From positions 18,891,296-18,955,295 of the forward strand of contig NC_134646.1 of NCBI RefSeq assembly GCF_030463565.1: a stretch of DNA of 64,000 nt, written 5' to 3'. Each line of letters starts with the position of its first letter. Position 1 is the first letter of the stretch. The notes beneath the pieces are model-generated. The model worked only from the letters and a program-made list of their open reading frames with translations, was not told where the DNA came from and did not search any database. A program made the position numbers and the translations under genes. Shown piece by piece: positions 46,601 to 57,200 of this stretch. The stretch is from Pelecanus crispus (taxonomy: Eukaryota; Chordata; Aves; Pelecaniformes; Pelecanidae).

Positions 46601-49600
46601 ACACAGTGGAAAGAAAAAAATTGGGCCTCCTCAATAAAAGAATATATTTTGGCTTCTGCATGGATTCAAGACTTTTCAGTTATCCTAAAAGAAATTAAAA
46701 CCCTCAGCTGTTATTTTCTCCTTATAACTCATCCACAGACATAACCCTGAGATCACATATTATTTTTAATTACTACTGCTTTTACAGCTGCACTCAAACC
46801 TACTTTTACTCTCTCCCTTGAAAGGAGCAGCCTTGACTTCATTCAAGTCCTAGCAGTTTCCTACAGCTGAGCCCCAGCCCTTCCTTTCAGGATTGGAGCG
46901 AGTCCTTTTTTGTTACCCTTTGTTGCCCATCTGCTTCTCAGCTCAGGTCAGAGCAGATCAGCTCTTTGATATATGCATATATCCAGGGGGGTAAGCATAT
47001 AGTAGTCACTGCTCAGGTGAATTTTAAGAGCTTGGGTTGTGTGTTGGGAAAGCCGCGGGACAGCTTTGCCCTTTCCTCAGGCCTGCCCTTTCACAGTATT
47101 TGTGAAATGGCTGCCAGGTTACTCTGCAGTCGGAGCGTTTGTCCGGTAAGGAGCGTCCCGTGACCGGCTGGTTCATGCACACCTGTGGGAGAGGAGGAGG
47201 GCGGCCAAGTCGAGCGGCACCATGGTGGTTCCCTGCCCAGCTTCATCAGGGTGGGCTTGGGAGAGCAGCCAAGCTTTCAGAAAAGCAGTCCTGGCTCTCA
47301 CGTGGGGCGCTTACAGAAGCTGGCGCCCCAGGAAGGGCTGGAAGCTTTTGCAGGAGCTGAGGGCAGCTTGTGTCAACACCCCCCAGAGCCTACCTGCACG
47401 GGGCAGGGGTCGTGGCTGATTACACGGCGTTTTCGTCACTGCTGTTGTGCAAGAGCCTTGCTCTGCATGCACACACGCACAAACCATGTATCAGTATTTA
47501 CATTTGTAACATGCTCTTTCCCAGAGATCATCTTTGCTCTTGCTCGGCCCTGCAACGCTTTAGGCTCCCTGCAGCTCTGCCCAGCAGAGCAGGCGGCACA
47601 GGCTGCAGTGGCACCAAAAGCGGGGAGGGAGCAGTCCGTCCTCCCGAGGGGAAGGTGCTGGCGGTACAGCCAAAGGCCCAGCACCTGGAAAACTGGCTGG
47701 GTTTGAGCTACCATTGGCTCTCAGAGGCCTGGTTTTACCCTTTCTTTCTTTAATGCGGTCATTACATTGTTTGGTCATTTTGCCAAAATTTGGTCGGTGG
47801 CCGTGTTCAAGGTTTCGTCCCATTTCTTAGAAATTCCCCTTCCTTCGGGGCCAGCTGTGCACCCAATGCAACATCACTCAACTCCCCCAGGAAGACAGGG
47901 CAGGATTTGGCTCCCAACCCATCAGTCCTGTTTCTGTGCTCACTTACCCCGTCCTCCTCTCTACAGCGTGTGGCACGCTGACCTCACCAGCGAATCAACC
48001 CTGTGCCCTGACACAGAGACAGACGTGTTCCACCGCCAGAAATTCTTTAAAAATACATATGCATTTTGACAATGGTATACAGCACAAACCACTTTGAGCC
48101 TAGAAAGCAGGCTCCAAACCTCACCTTTCTGAACTGTCGAAGTCATCACAACCATGATGAAAGACAATTTGGTTACAGCAAACTGGCCACAAATTCGGTA
48201 ACAATGGACTGGGCTATGGCACCATCATAGAATGAAATGCTGCATTTTTTAGTTCGTAACAGCTTCCCCCGCTTCCCCTGCAAAACCATACAGCTCCAGA
48301 TCTTCTGTGAACAACTGGCACACCCCACAGACGCATTGGAAGACCCGGCCATTTGTTTTAGCTGCTAAATTGAACACCGGGCCCCGGGAGGTGCCTCTGC
48401 CTGGCGGGGGCTGTGGTGGAGCTAAAGGCCGCTGCGCTTGCAGTGAGCTGCCTGCTCACTCACCGACTGCTTTGTTTCACTCCAAAACTGGCTGCTGGCC
48501 CTTCTGGTGCCTGTTGGGGATTTTATAGCTCCAACACGGACATTTGAGCTGCCACAAATGTCACAGGGCACTGTTCCTCCTTCTCCCAGACCCAGGTTTA
48601 GTGCAGGAAACTCACAAAAGGTTATGGCTTTCCTAATTAATCACCCTTTTGTTTGTCTGGACAGAAAGGAGCCAAACCAACTCTCCCAACACCTGATTTG
48701 CAACAGGGACTGTACTTTGCACTGTCTGAATGTCAACACCAAAGCCTGTGCTCCATGGGGCAGGGATGGGACTGTGCTTTCCCAATCAAAAGGTCTGTCA
48801 GAACCATGGCCCCCGCCGCTCGCCCACACTTGCTCCTGGCACCTCCACTCTCCAGTGTGCCTGGGGCATGCCAGAGGCAGCGGCGCTCACCCTCTGGCTC
48901 CACAACTCGCTGGGAAAACTCAAAATGCAATTTTTTAAAATTTTTGTTTGTTTGTTTCATCAAGGCAGGCTTCTCGGAGACCTGTGGAAGGGAGTTTTTG
49001 GACACGCCACAGGCTGGAGAGGAAGAGCATGTGCACACTGGGGTGCTGAGGGCACACGAGGGCCACAAAACCACCCCGTGAGGCTGGCTCACCTTTCCAA
49101 AGCTGAGCGAATGCCCTCCATCAGACTTCACAAGCGGTGCAGAGGAGGCACCGCAGTGCGCTCTGTAGGCAGGACGTGACACTAATTGCGAGTTCTTTGT
49201 GTCATTCACCAAGTTAAGCAAAAGTTAGCTAACTTAAAAGGGCACAGATCAAAGAAGGTGGCTAACTCATTTTTTTGCCCGCGGGGAGAATGAGGTTGAA
49301 ATACTGCACGCTGAACGGTCCAGCGGCACAGGCCGACCTGGAGCTCCTGTTAGGAGGGCATCTCTCCCCCCGAAGAGTGGGCAGCGGTGCCAGACCCTAC
49401 ACCGCACAGTCAGCATGGTTTACTGGCTCAAAATGCTTTGATGAAGTTCATTCATGACCTGCTCTGTGACAGCAGAATAGCACGCGGGGCTGCAGCTGTC
49501 AAGTGTCTGCAGGTATGCTGAGAAGTACGGTCATTCCCCCCTAACTGTTAGAAAACATTTTTTCTAGTGTATGAAAAAGATTTAAAATATGGAAATCCCC

Positions 49601-50411
49601 AAGCGAGAAATACTTGAACCTATGAAAAGCAGACATTACCGATGCTATATAACCAAGATATGGCTTAGGAAGGCCACGAAAATTGCTTCTATAACTACTG
49701 TTTGAGAGCACACTTAAATATAATTAAAAACCCCAAAGAGTTCACGGAAGACGTTAAACACAGTAAGCATAGACAGTTAAGTTCATTGGTAGAAGTTCCT
49801 CTTCTTTTACAACCAAAGAAATCATACTGTCAAATACCAAGAATGCAATGTCAATTCTGGTGCTCATCAGCAAAGGAACATGGTAAGCCCAACTGCATCA
49901 AAGCCTGGTTTTTCGTTATAAAAAACCTGTTAGCCACCAGTGTTGGCACGTAATTAACTGCCACCATGAAACCGCACATTCTTTAGCATTACCAGCTTAG
50001 AAAAGGGTATAAAAGTGGATTGAAGAATTAGTAAAATATTTCAGCATTTGTGGATCTTAGGGTGTTTCTCACCAGATAAGGTCAAGCTCTGCTCTAGCAG
50101 TCATTCTCTCCTTGGGGAAGATGATTTAAATTGGATTTTGATACTTCCTCCTCTTCTACTGTCCTTATCCAGCACGACTGAGATCATTCTTTTCTATCTG
50201 CTTTGTCTATATTGGTACAGCCTATTCATCTACACGCTGTCAAATTCTGCTGGCTTCACACTCTGCAATGACACTTAAGAAGCAAAAAAGAATAAACAAA
50301 GACACATGATTTCACATTGCATCATCGTGGATGACCGTACTCATGTTCGGAAAGCAAAACCATAACAAGGAATAGAAATTTACTCCTCGTGATGATATAG
50401 AAACATGTTAC
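43631..50411. other. Convergent intergenic region between PPM1K and WDFY3
   Basis: No exon or RNA gene is recognised on either strand. A T-run/A-run junction occurs near 46.09-46.12 kb. Frames of moderate length near 47.2-47.7 and 48.5-49.2 kb overlap on both strands and have no recognisable domain or conserved-looking composition. Confidence 0.55.
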
Positions 50412-50441
50412 TCAGTAGTTACCACTCCCATGTTAAAAACA

Positions 50442-50447
50442 TTTATT
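50442..50447 (-). terminator. WDFY3: Candidate WDFY3 polyadenylation signal
   Basis: TTTATT on the plus strand is AATAAA on the mRNA strand, within GCTGAATAAATG. Cleavage would fall at about 50412-50430. No transcript evidence is available here. Confidence 0.45.
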
Positions 50448-52669
50448 CAGCTGCAAGTGTTGCGTCTTTCCAACAAATGCAAAACAGCTTTTTGGTGGTA
50501 AATAGCAGGTATTTATTTGAAATGAAAAAAATACTTCAGTACCTGAACTATTGCATTTAATCATGTATTGTTGTAATTGTGTTACTCTACCTTTTTGCAT
50601 TGGAGACAAATATACAATGAACATTCAGATATCACAGATTGCACACTAGATAGTAAATCGTCAGGCCTTTTACGTAACCACCAAAAAACAGATATTGGAT
50701 TCTGCAATATAGTACAAAATTCCACACTCCAGTCTTAGCCAGTTATCTTCAATTTACTCCTGATGCTGTACAAATAAATGGCCATTTAACTAGGGCTTAC
50801 AAGTTAATAACAGGACAAAAAAATATACATTGCACTGACACAAAAAGTCAGCTGTGTTAATAGTCATGCAACAAGTAACCAAACTTGCTGAAATTAAAAA
50901 TACTTTCTAAAAACAGTTTTAACTGCATAAATATTTTATACACAGTTCATTTACTGAAACAAAAGGAGTCTTTAAATGATACAAAGCAAATATAAGTTTC
51001 TACCAATTTTATACATAAGAAAGTGCAAAATAACTTATCTAAAGTGTTCTGCTATTGAACTGATGAATGTCGGCCGGAGGCAGCCAACCCCCACTCATAA
51101 GCATGACGTTACAGTTGCACACTACATACGAATGTTAAGAGTACATGAATAAGTATACTACAAAGAACAAGGCAGGAGAAGACATGTGAGGTACTTGCAG
51201 AGAATACAGTCTACTAATGTTAGTGTACATGAGTATATTTTTGCTCAACGGATTTTTACATGGAAAACAAAGCAAGTATTTGCATTAGAAGCTTGAAAGA
51301 AATGGAAAAAAACCCCACTCCCAAGTGAACAAAACAGTTGCCCACAGCACCAGCTGCCAGAGGACATATGAGCAGGTGTGTTTTTTCCCCTCCACCTCCT
51401 CCAAGCAAGAACATGGTTTTTGGAACAGCGCAACCGAAGAATTAAGTCAGAGGGCTGTGGTGGTTCGTTTGCAAAATGTAAACTGGGACTAATCTCTACA
51501 CTACAGAATTTGTAAAGAGTAACGACCTTGCTTTTTTCAGTACGCTGCCAAACATCAAAAGTGTAGACCACCACCCGTACAACATGCTTGCGTAGCTGAA
51601 CGCAGCCAACTACCTCTTCACTGACGGCCCACTATCTTCATGACCCCACACTAGTACTATATACCAACTGTTTGCATTAGTGTTTAGATTACATCAGTGT
51701 TATTGTCAGAAACCTTGTTTTTATTAGGGTTTAATTATGTGGCTGTACAAGTTCCAGTCCGCAGAAGACTTCCTTAAATTTGGTTTTGATTTGAAATCTG
51801 GAGGCAAGGGGAAGAAAACTCTGTGGACGCAAAGGCATTTAAGAGTTGTTAAAAGAGCCTTTTCTTCAAACTGAAAACGTTAAGGCCACTAGCCTGTCTT
51901 CTGAACTATGCTGGTTTCGCATCATTTTGGGAAGGGTGAAGGCAACGTTAGAGAGAACAGCTGAACACAGAAATTCCAGTGCTCTGCACATGCTTACTGA
52001 GGACCTCTTCTTGTTTTTAGGGACAAATCTGTCAGGGTAGCCATGCAGCGTGGCTACTTGATCATCGCTCTTTGGATCCAGAGGGATCTATTTGGGTCAG
52101 CTAATCTCAACAAACCTGCATTTACTCAACAGTGTGCAAGGGCTCTAGAGAAGCCTTTCTGTTCATTTGGGGACCTAGTATACATACCAAAACAGGAATA
52201 TATCTCATTTTACAGACCAGCACATACATAATAAACAAACATGTATCAAAATACATATTTAACCTTCAGTGCATAAACATGTGATACCAGGGTAAATAGT
52301 AAGTGGTCAGGATTAACAAATTATTCACTGCTAAAAGCTCAAATCAAGAGAAGACAGGTACGCCCCCACAGTGCCGAGGACCTTCTGGAAGGAGCTCACA
52401 CGACCACAGAGGGTCTGGCATTTTCCATGGTGCAATTCCAACGACAGTGCGGTTTTAACCATTTGCTGTCCCAAGGCCAGAGTCTGCCCAAGTCACTCCA
52501 AGTGAAGGTTAATCTCATCGCCTCGAGTGAAGACGCTCACTGAAGTACTAGCAGAGCAAAAGCAGGGCCACCTGTCTTCTGTTGCTTTGGGTCATATCCT
52601 TACCGCTATTTAAAAGAATCCATTGTGAATATACCTAGATCTAGATCAGTTTGTCACCCATTTACAAAA

Positions 52670-52677
52670 TATATACA
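52670..52677 (-). promoter_or_regulatory. WDFY3: Pumilio response element in WDFY3 3' UTR
   Basis: TATATACA on plus is UGUAUAUA in the mRNA, a full match to the PUM1/PUM2 consensus UGUANAUA. Confidence 0.45.
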
Positions 52678-52713
52678 CATATGTTAAAAACCAAAACAAA
52701 ACCAAACACCAGC

Positions 52714-52748
52714 CTGCCCCCTCGCCCCCCCCTGCCCCCCCCCCCCCA
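52714..52748 (-). other. WDFY3: Candidate RNA G-quadruplex tract in WDFY3 3' UTR
   Basis: C-runs of 5, 8 and 13 on the plus strand become G-runs in the WDFY3 mRNA. They are separated by one or two bases, enough for several alternative quadruplexes. Long homopolymer runs are error-prone in assemblies. Confidence 0.5.
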
Positions 52749-53646
52749 ACCAAAAACCCACTGGCAAGACCTCATTCAGAAATTAAGTCCATGGGCCTAT
52801 CTGATGCATGTGTTCCAATCCCAGTGGATATCAGTGTCTCTACTTCATCCCATATGTAGTGCAAAATAAATGACAGAGTAGTAAAAAAATACTGCAATTA
52901 AATTCATATTGGAACCTTAAAACCAGAATGGAAATCTACTGCTGTCCTCAAGTTGATGCCATGTGCTGAAACATGAAGATAGCTCTTAGAAGCATTTCTG
53001 ACATGACTAATATCACCCTGTTTTAGAGCAATGCCTATTGTTCCAAAAGTTTTTTTGCAAACAAGCTACAGGACAACAGTGGTTAAATTTTATGCACAAG
53101 GAATTAATTCTGTACCTATATGCAAGCCAATTTCTATTGACCGAAGAAGGTAAAAGCTGGTTCTTGCACTGCATGAATCAGCTGCTAATGAACATTAAGT
53201 AATTAACAAAACTGCAGCTCTGATATATGTATAAAAGAGGCCTTATTAAATATGAACAACACTGAGGTGGTAAATAGTTTGGTATAAAATGCAACACAAG
53301 TGTACAATTTAGTTCCTGGTTATCTTACAGCTAGAATAAAATACTCCAAGTCCTATTCTCAAAAATGTTTTCTTTTGAAAAAATCCATGTAATTCTATGA
53401 ATAGCCTTACTTAAATTAAGATACTGTGGGCAACTGAAAGAACAAACATGCACAGACTGGATTTTTAACAGAAATACACATAATGCCTTTGAGTTTTCTG
53501 GTTTTTTTGTGTTTTTTTTTTTTTTTTAAACATTCGTATTTAAATTGATAGATGAGATAAAGATGCCACACAAAGTATAGTGGTTAATCTGAAGTCCCAT
53601 GTAACAGGCAGTTAAGTTCATATTTAGATAAAAAGGCCATTATACC

Positions 53647-53654
53647 TATTTACA
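53647..53654 (-). promoter_or_regulatory. WDFY3: Second Pumilio response element in WDFY3 3' UTR
   Basis: TATTTACA on plus is UGUAAAUA in the mRNA, the strongest form of the consensus. It lies about 430 nt after the stop codon. Confidence 0.45.
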
Positions 53655-53708
53655 ATATACACAGTCGCTTGCGAAGAAGGCAGATTTACAACTATCTTCT
53701 AAAAAGCC

Positions 53709-53728
53709 TTCCCCTCCCCCTCCCCCCG
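53709..53728 (-). other. WDFY3: Second G-rich tract in WDFY3 3' UTR
   Basis: On the mRNA strand it reads GGGGGGAGGGGGAGGGG, i.e. G-runs of 6, 5 and 4 split by single A bases, compatible with a quadruplex when the first run is shared. It lies about 360 nt after the stop. Confidence 0.5.
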
Positions 53729-54082
53729 ATAAAGATGACTAGCTCTACAAAACCAAGATGAGAATAGGTGTTTAGGATAAGTAAGGATTTTCTCAATAGC
53801 CATGTCAACATAGGTTTAGGGGTTGACAGTCCTATGGATTTGTGGTTATTAATCATGTCTTCCTGAGCCTTGCTCTTCACTTCATTATGCTGTTAGCCTC
53901 ATTTACCTTCTGTCAACACAAATCAATTCAATGATCCCTTTTTACTTTTAGTGCTTAAAACTCAGTATAAACTTAAGTGTAAACAGACAACATTCTAATC
54001 CCTTCCGATCACTGCACGACACTCTTGCTAGTTCTTGGAGTGACGGTGGGGCTGGATGGGGTCTCCATTTGCCAGGACCCCA

Positions 54083-54203
54083 TCAATTTCTGGGCCCCTC
54101 CTCTGAACCCCGCTCATGCTGCAGGTTGTAGAAGCAGATCTGGCAGACTCTGACAGGCGATGAAATCTTCAGACGCTTGATTTCAGACTGAAACCTACTG
54201 CAC
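54083..54203 (-). CDS. WDFY3: WDFY3 terminal exon: end of FYVE finger and stop
   Basis: Acceptor TCTACAG|GTGCAG. It encodes CSRFQSEIKRLKIS, then PVRVCQICFYNLQHE, RGSEEGPRN and TGA at 54085-54083. It supplies the last three zinc-binding cysteines. As I recall, the human protein has one more residue (Cys) at the end; here that codon position reads TGA. Confidence 0.95.
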
Positions 54204-57200
54204 CTGTAGAGGAAAACAAACATCGCTGTGAACACAGGTCCTCTCACCACCTGGCCATTTTCTATCCAGGTGTGGAAATTATGACTTCAAATACCAGAAA
54301 ACTGTCCAAACTTATCTTGACAAAGAACTGCAATGCAGCATGGCAGAAGCAGAATTTAACTTGTATGATCACCACAGAATCAATGCAATGACTCTGCGTG
54401 AGAGGTAGCTTAAAAACGGCTCTTGTCACCAGTTTAGACTCAAAGTATAGCTACAGAGATGAATCTAGAAATACTGTCTCTGACCCAGTGGACCAGAGAA
54501 GAGACTCCCACGTCAGCTCCTGGGTAAGGGGAGCTCACATACATCCTCTATGTCATACATTTTCCTGTCTGAGGCTGCATGCTACTGGCTCCTAAAGCAG
54601 CACCCTTACAGTCCTGCACACAGTTTACATTTCAGCTGGGTTGTTTGTAGACTGACAAGAACAACTAGTAGCTGCAAAAGAAGTTTGTTTGGTTTTTGGT
54701 TGTTGGTGTGTTCCCCCTCCTCCCCTCCTTTGCTAAATTTGTCTAGAGTTTTTCCCAGATGGGCGACAGGGAGGTTTTGAAAGCTGCAAGCAGATTTCAT
54801 TCTCTCCCGATACCCGTCTTGCTAACTGGATTTATAAAGGGGCTGGTCTGTCTTTTCTAATTCCTTCCTGGAGGTTTTGACAGTTTTAATGTTTTTTCTT
54901 CATCACTTCTGTTTTGGTAAGGGAAACCTCAGTCTTTCAGCAGGGTTCTGTGGCATGCAACAGCTTTACCCAGCCTAAAATTCTGTATGGAAAAGAGCCC
55001 AAAGGAGACTGTTGGCAGGCTTACTTCTGGCAGAAGAGCTGTCCGCAGTTCCTGCAATGGTGACGCCTCTCAGTGAGTGAAAAACGCACTGCACAGCCCG
55101 AACAGCTGTCTCCGCCCTCGTCCTTCACCCAGTGATCAGCTGCAGATCGGCCGGGCTGATCACTTACGGACCAGCTGAACACTCTGCCTCGACCATCCCC
55201 AATAAGAATTCTGCTGTGATCCCTGCAAGAAAAAAGCGAAAGCATTCCTGCAACAACCCTGGCACAGTAACGTGCAGACATCAATGACTGACTTCACATG
55301 TCAGAATATGTTAATAAGTTAAACTACTAGCATAGTAACTAATGTGCAAATTAGCCTGGTCTGACTGAGAAACAGAGCTGTATCAACACTCTTATGTAAC
55401 ATAATGCAGCTGAATAAGTCTACTTATTTTAGGGTTTTTTTTAATCTCAGTCTTTGAACAAGGTTGCCCTAAAGAGAAGCACCACGCAACAGCATTATGC
55501 AAAGAACAATGGCTGGTTCACACTGCTTCCTGCTAACAACACTGAAAAAATGTTTTAAGCAATCACTTGCGAGCTACTCACTTAGAGATGCCGAGTGCAG
55601 TGATTTCTGCTGGATGTGCGTTGTCTTTGCGATCAAATGCCGTGTGCATAGTTAGTTTGCTTCTAAACACCAACTGACGCTCCCATCTGTATCCTAGAAA
55701 TGAGCAGGAAGTAGAATGGGAGAAAGCAAATCTACTTGTTCTCATTTTTGTTCCCTCCTCCCCCAACATACTTGTATGTGTGACTTAGTAGAAAGAAAAA
55801 ATCTCCCCCCAGAGATAACTCTCTGACTCAAGTTTCGCTCAGGGACAACACATTTTCCAGCTGCTCCCCAATGCATGTAAGAAAGGAAAGGATACAAAAC
55901 AATGCACGGAGCCTCCAATTTTTTAAGTGCAGTTGGAAGCTGCAGAGAATGGTACAGGGAAGCCCTGTACCAAAGCCCAATAGGACTGGGATAGCTGCTT
56001 CTTTTTATTTTATTTATTTATTTTTAAAGTCAAGACTCAGATTTCCAACTATCATTAATTTTCTTCATAAAAGCTCATACGATGCTGTGTTTTGGGTATG
56101 TGGTTAGAACAGTTTTGATGACATACTAGTGTTTTGGCTGTTGTTCAGCAGTACTTGCAGAGTGTCAAGGTTTTCTCTTTTTCCGCACTCTGCTCTGCAC
56201 CCCAACTCCCATCAGGAGTTTGGAGGTGTGCAATAGGTTGGGAGGGGACACCAGCTGGACAGCTGACTCAAACTGACCAAAGGGATATTCCACACCATAT
56301 AACATCATGCTCAGCAATAAAACTGAGAGGAAGGTTTCTTGGGGAAGGCAGCCATTTGCTCAGAGACTGGCTGGTCATCATTCTGCTTGCGGGAGGTGGC
56401 ACGTGATTGCCTTTGCATCACTTGTTTTGTCTTCCTCTTTCCTTCGCTTATTAGACTATCCTTATCTCAACTCACAAGTTCTCTTCCTTTTGTTCTTTCT
56501 ATTCTCTCCACCATACTGCTGCAGGGGGTTGTGGTGGTGGTGGTGAGCAAGCGGCTCAGCTGCTGGACAGGGTAAACTGACCACAGCTTCTCAGGAGAAG
56601 CTTGAACAACATGCAACTTTTGCACACAAATTTTTCTCTTCATTGACCATTTTGGAATTTATCAGCCAACCCTGCTCAAAGCTGCATAGACAGAGAGAGA
56701 CTGCCTTATGGGTCAGCGCTGACAGCACATTTATCTAACGGAGGATGTGTGCCCCATTTCTTTTACCTGGTTTAAGCTTGCTGTAGTGCCGGGCTTCAGC
56801 ATAGCTGGGGTGCGGGTGGTTAACCTGAGCATGGGAATGCATTTTTGCTTGTCCCTCAGAATAATTCACAAAGATAAAGCCATCTTTCTCATCCAAGCTG
56901 AGCTGGTCTGACCAACGCCTGGAGTCATCAGAGCTGCTGTCTGCTGACCATGCTGCCGCTGCTCTGTTTGATGATGACCTAGGCCTGTGGCTGGTGCTGC
57001 TTGGTTGACTCTGGCTCTCCTGCAGTTTTGTGTCCTGGCCTATGCATGGATCATCTCCCTCGGAGTCACTGCTGTCCTCTTCGTGGGCTTCCTGCCCTGG
57101 ATTCACCCAACAGGAGAGAAGACATTGTTAGCAAGGCTGCTTATAACGTGAGCTTTTTCCCTATTCTGCTGCTGCACTACCTACAACCCAACAGGTACCA

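Larger units (their letters stand above)
50412..54082 (-). other. WDFY3: WDFY3 3' UTR, about 3.7 kb, left end inferred
   Basis: The sequence after the WDFY3 stop is continuous, AT-rich and free of recognised interspersed repeats down to a canonical polyadenylation signal at 50442-50447. A long 3' UTR fits what I recall of mammalian WDFY3 transcripts. On the mRNA strand it carries two Pumilio-type UGUANAUA elements and two G-rich tracts (listed). Earlier polyadenylation sites may also be used. Confidence 0.55.

Noticed and set aside
47139-49221. Overlapping medium-length frames on both strands between the two genes
   Set aside because: They overlap each other in many frames, have no splice or domain support, and lie in ordinary moderately GC-rich intergenic DNA.
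57097-57106. Extension of the WDFY3 linker exon to a start-like codon at 57106
   Set aside because: The codon there is GTG inside the intron; the AG at 57097-57098 gives the correct in-frame junction with the FWRMEF exon.
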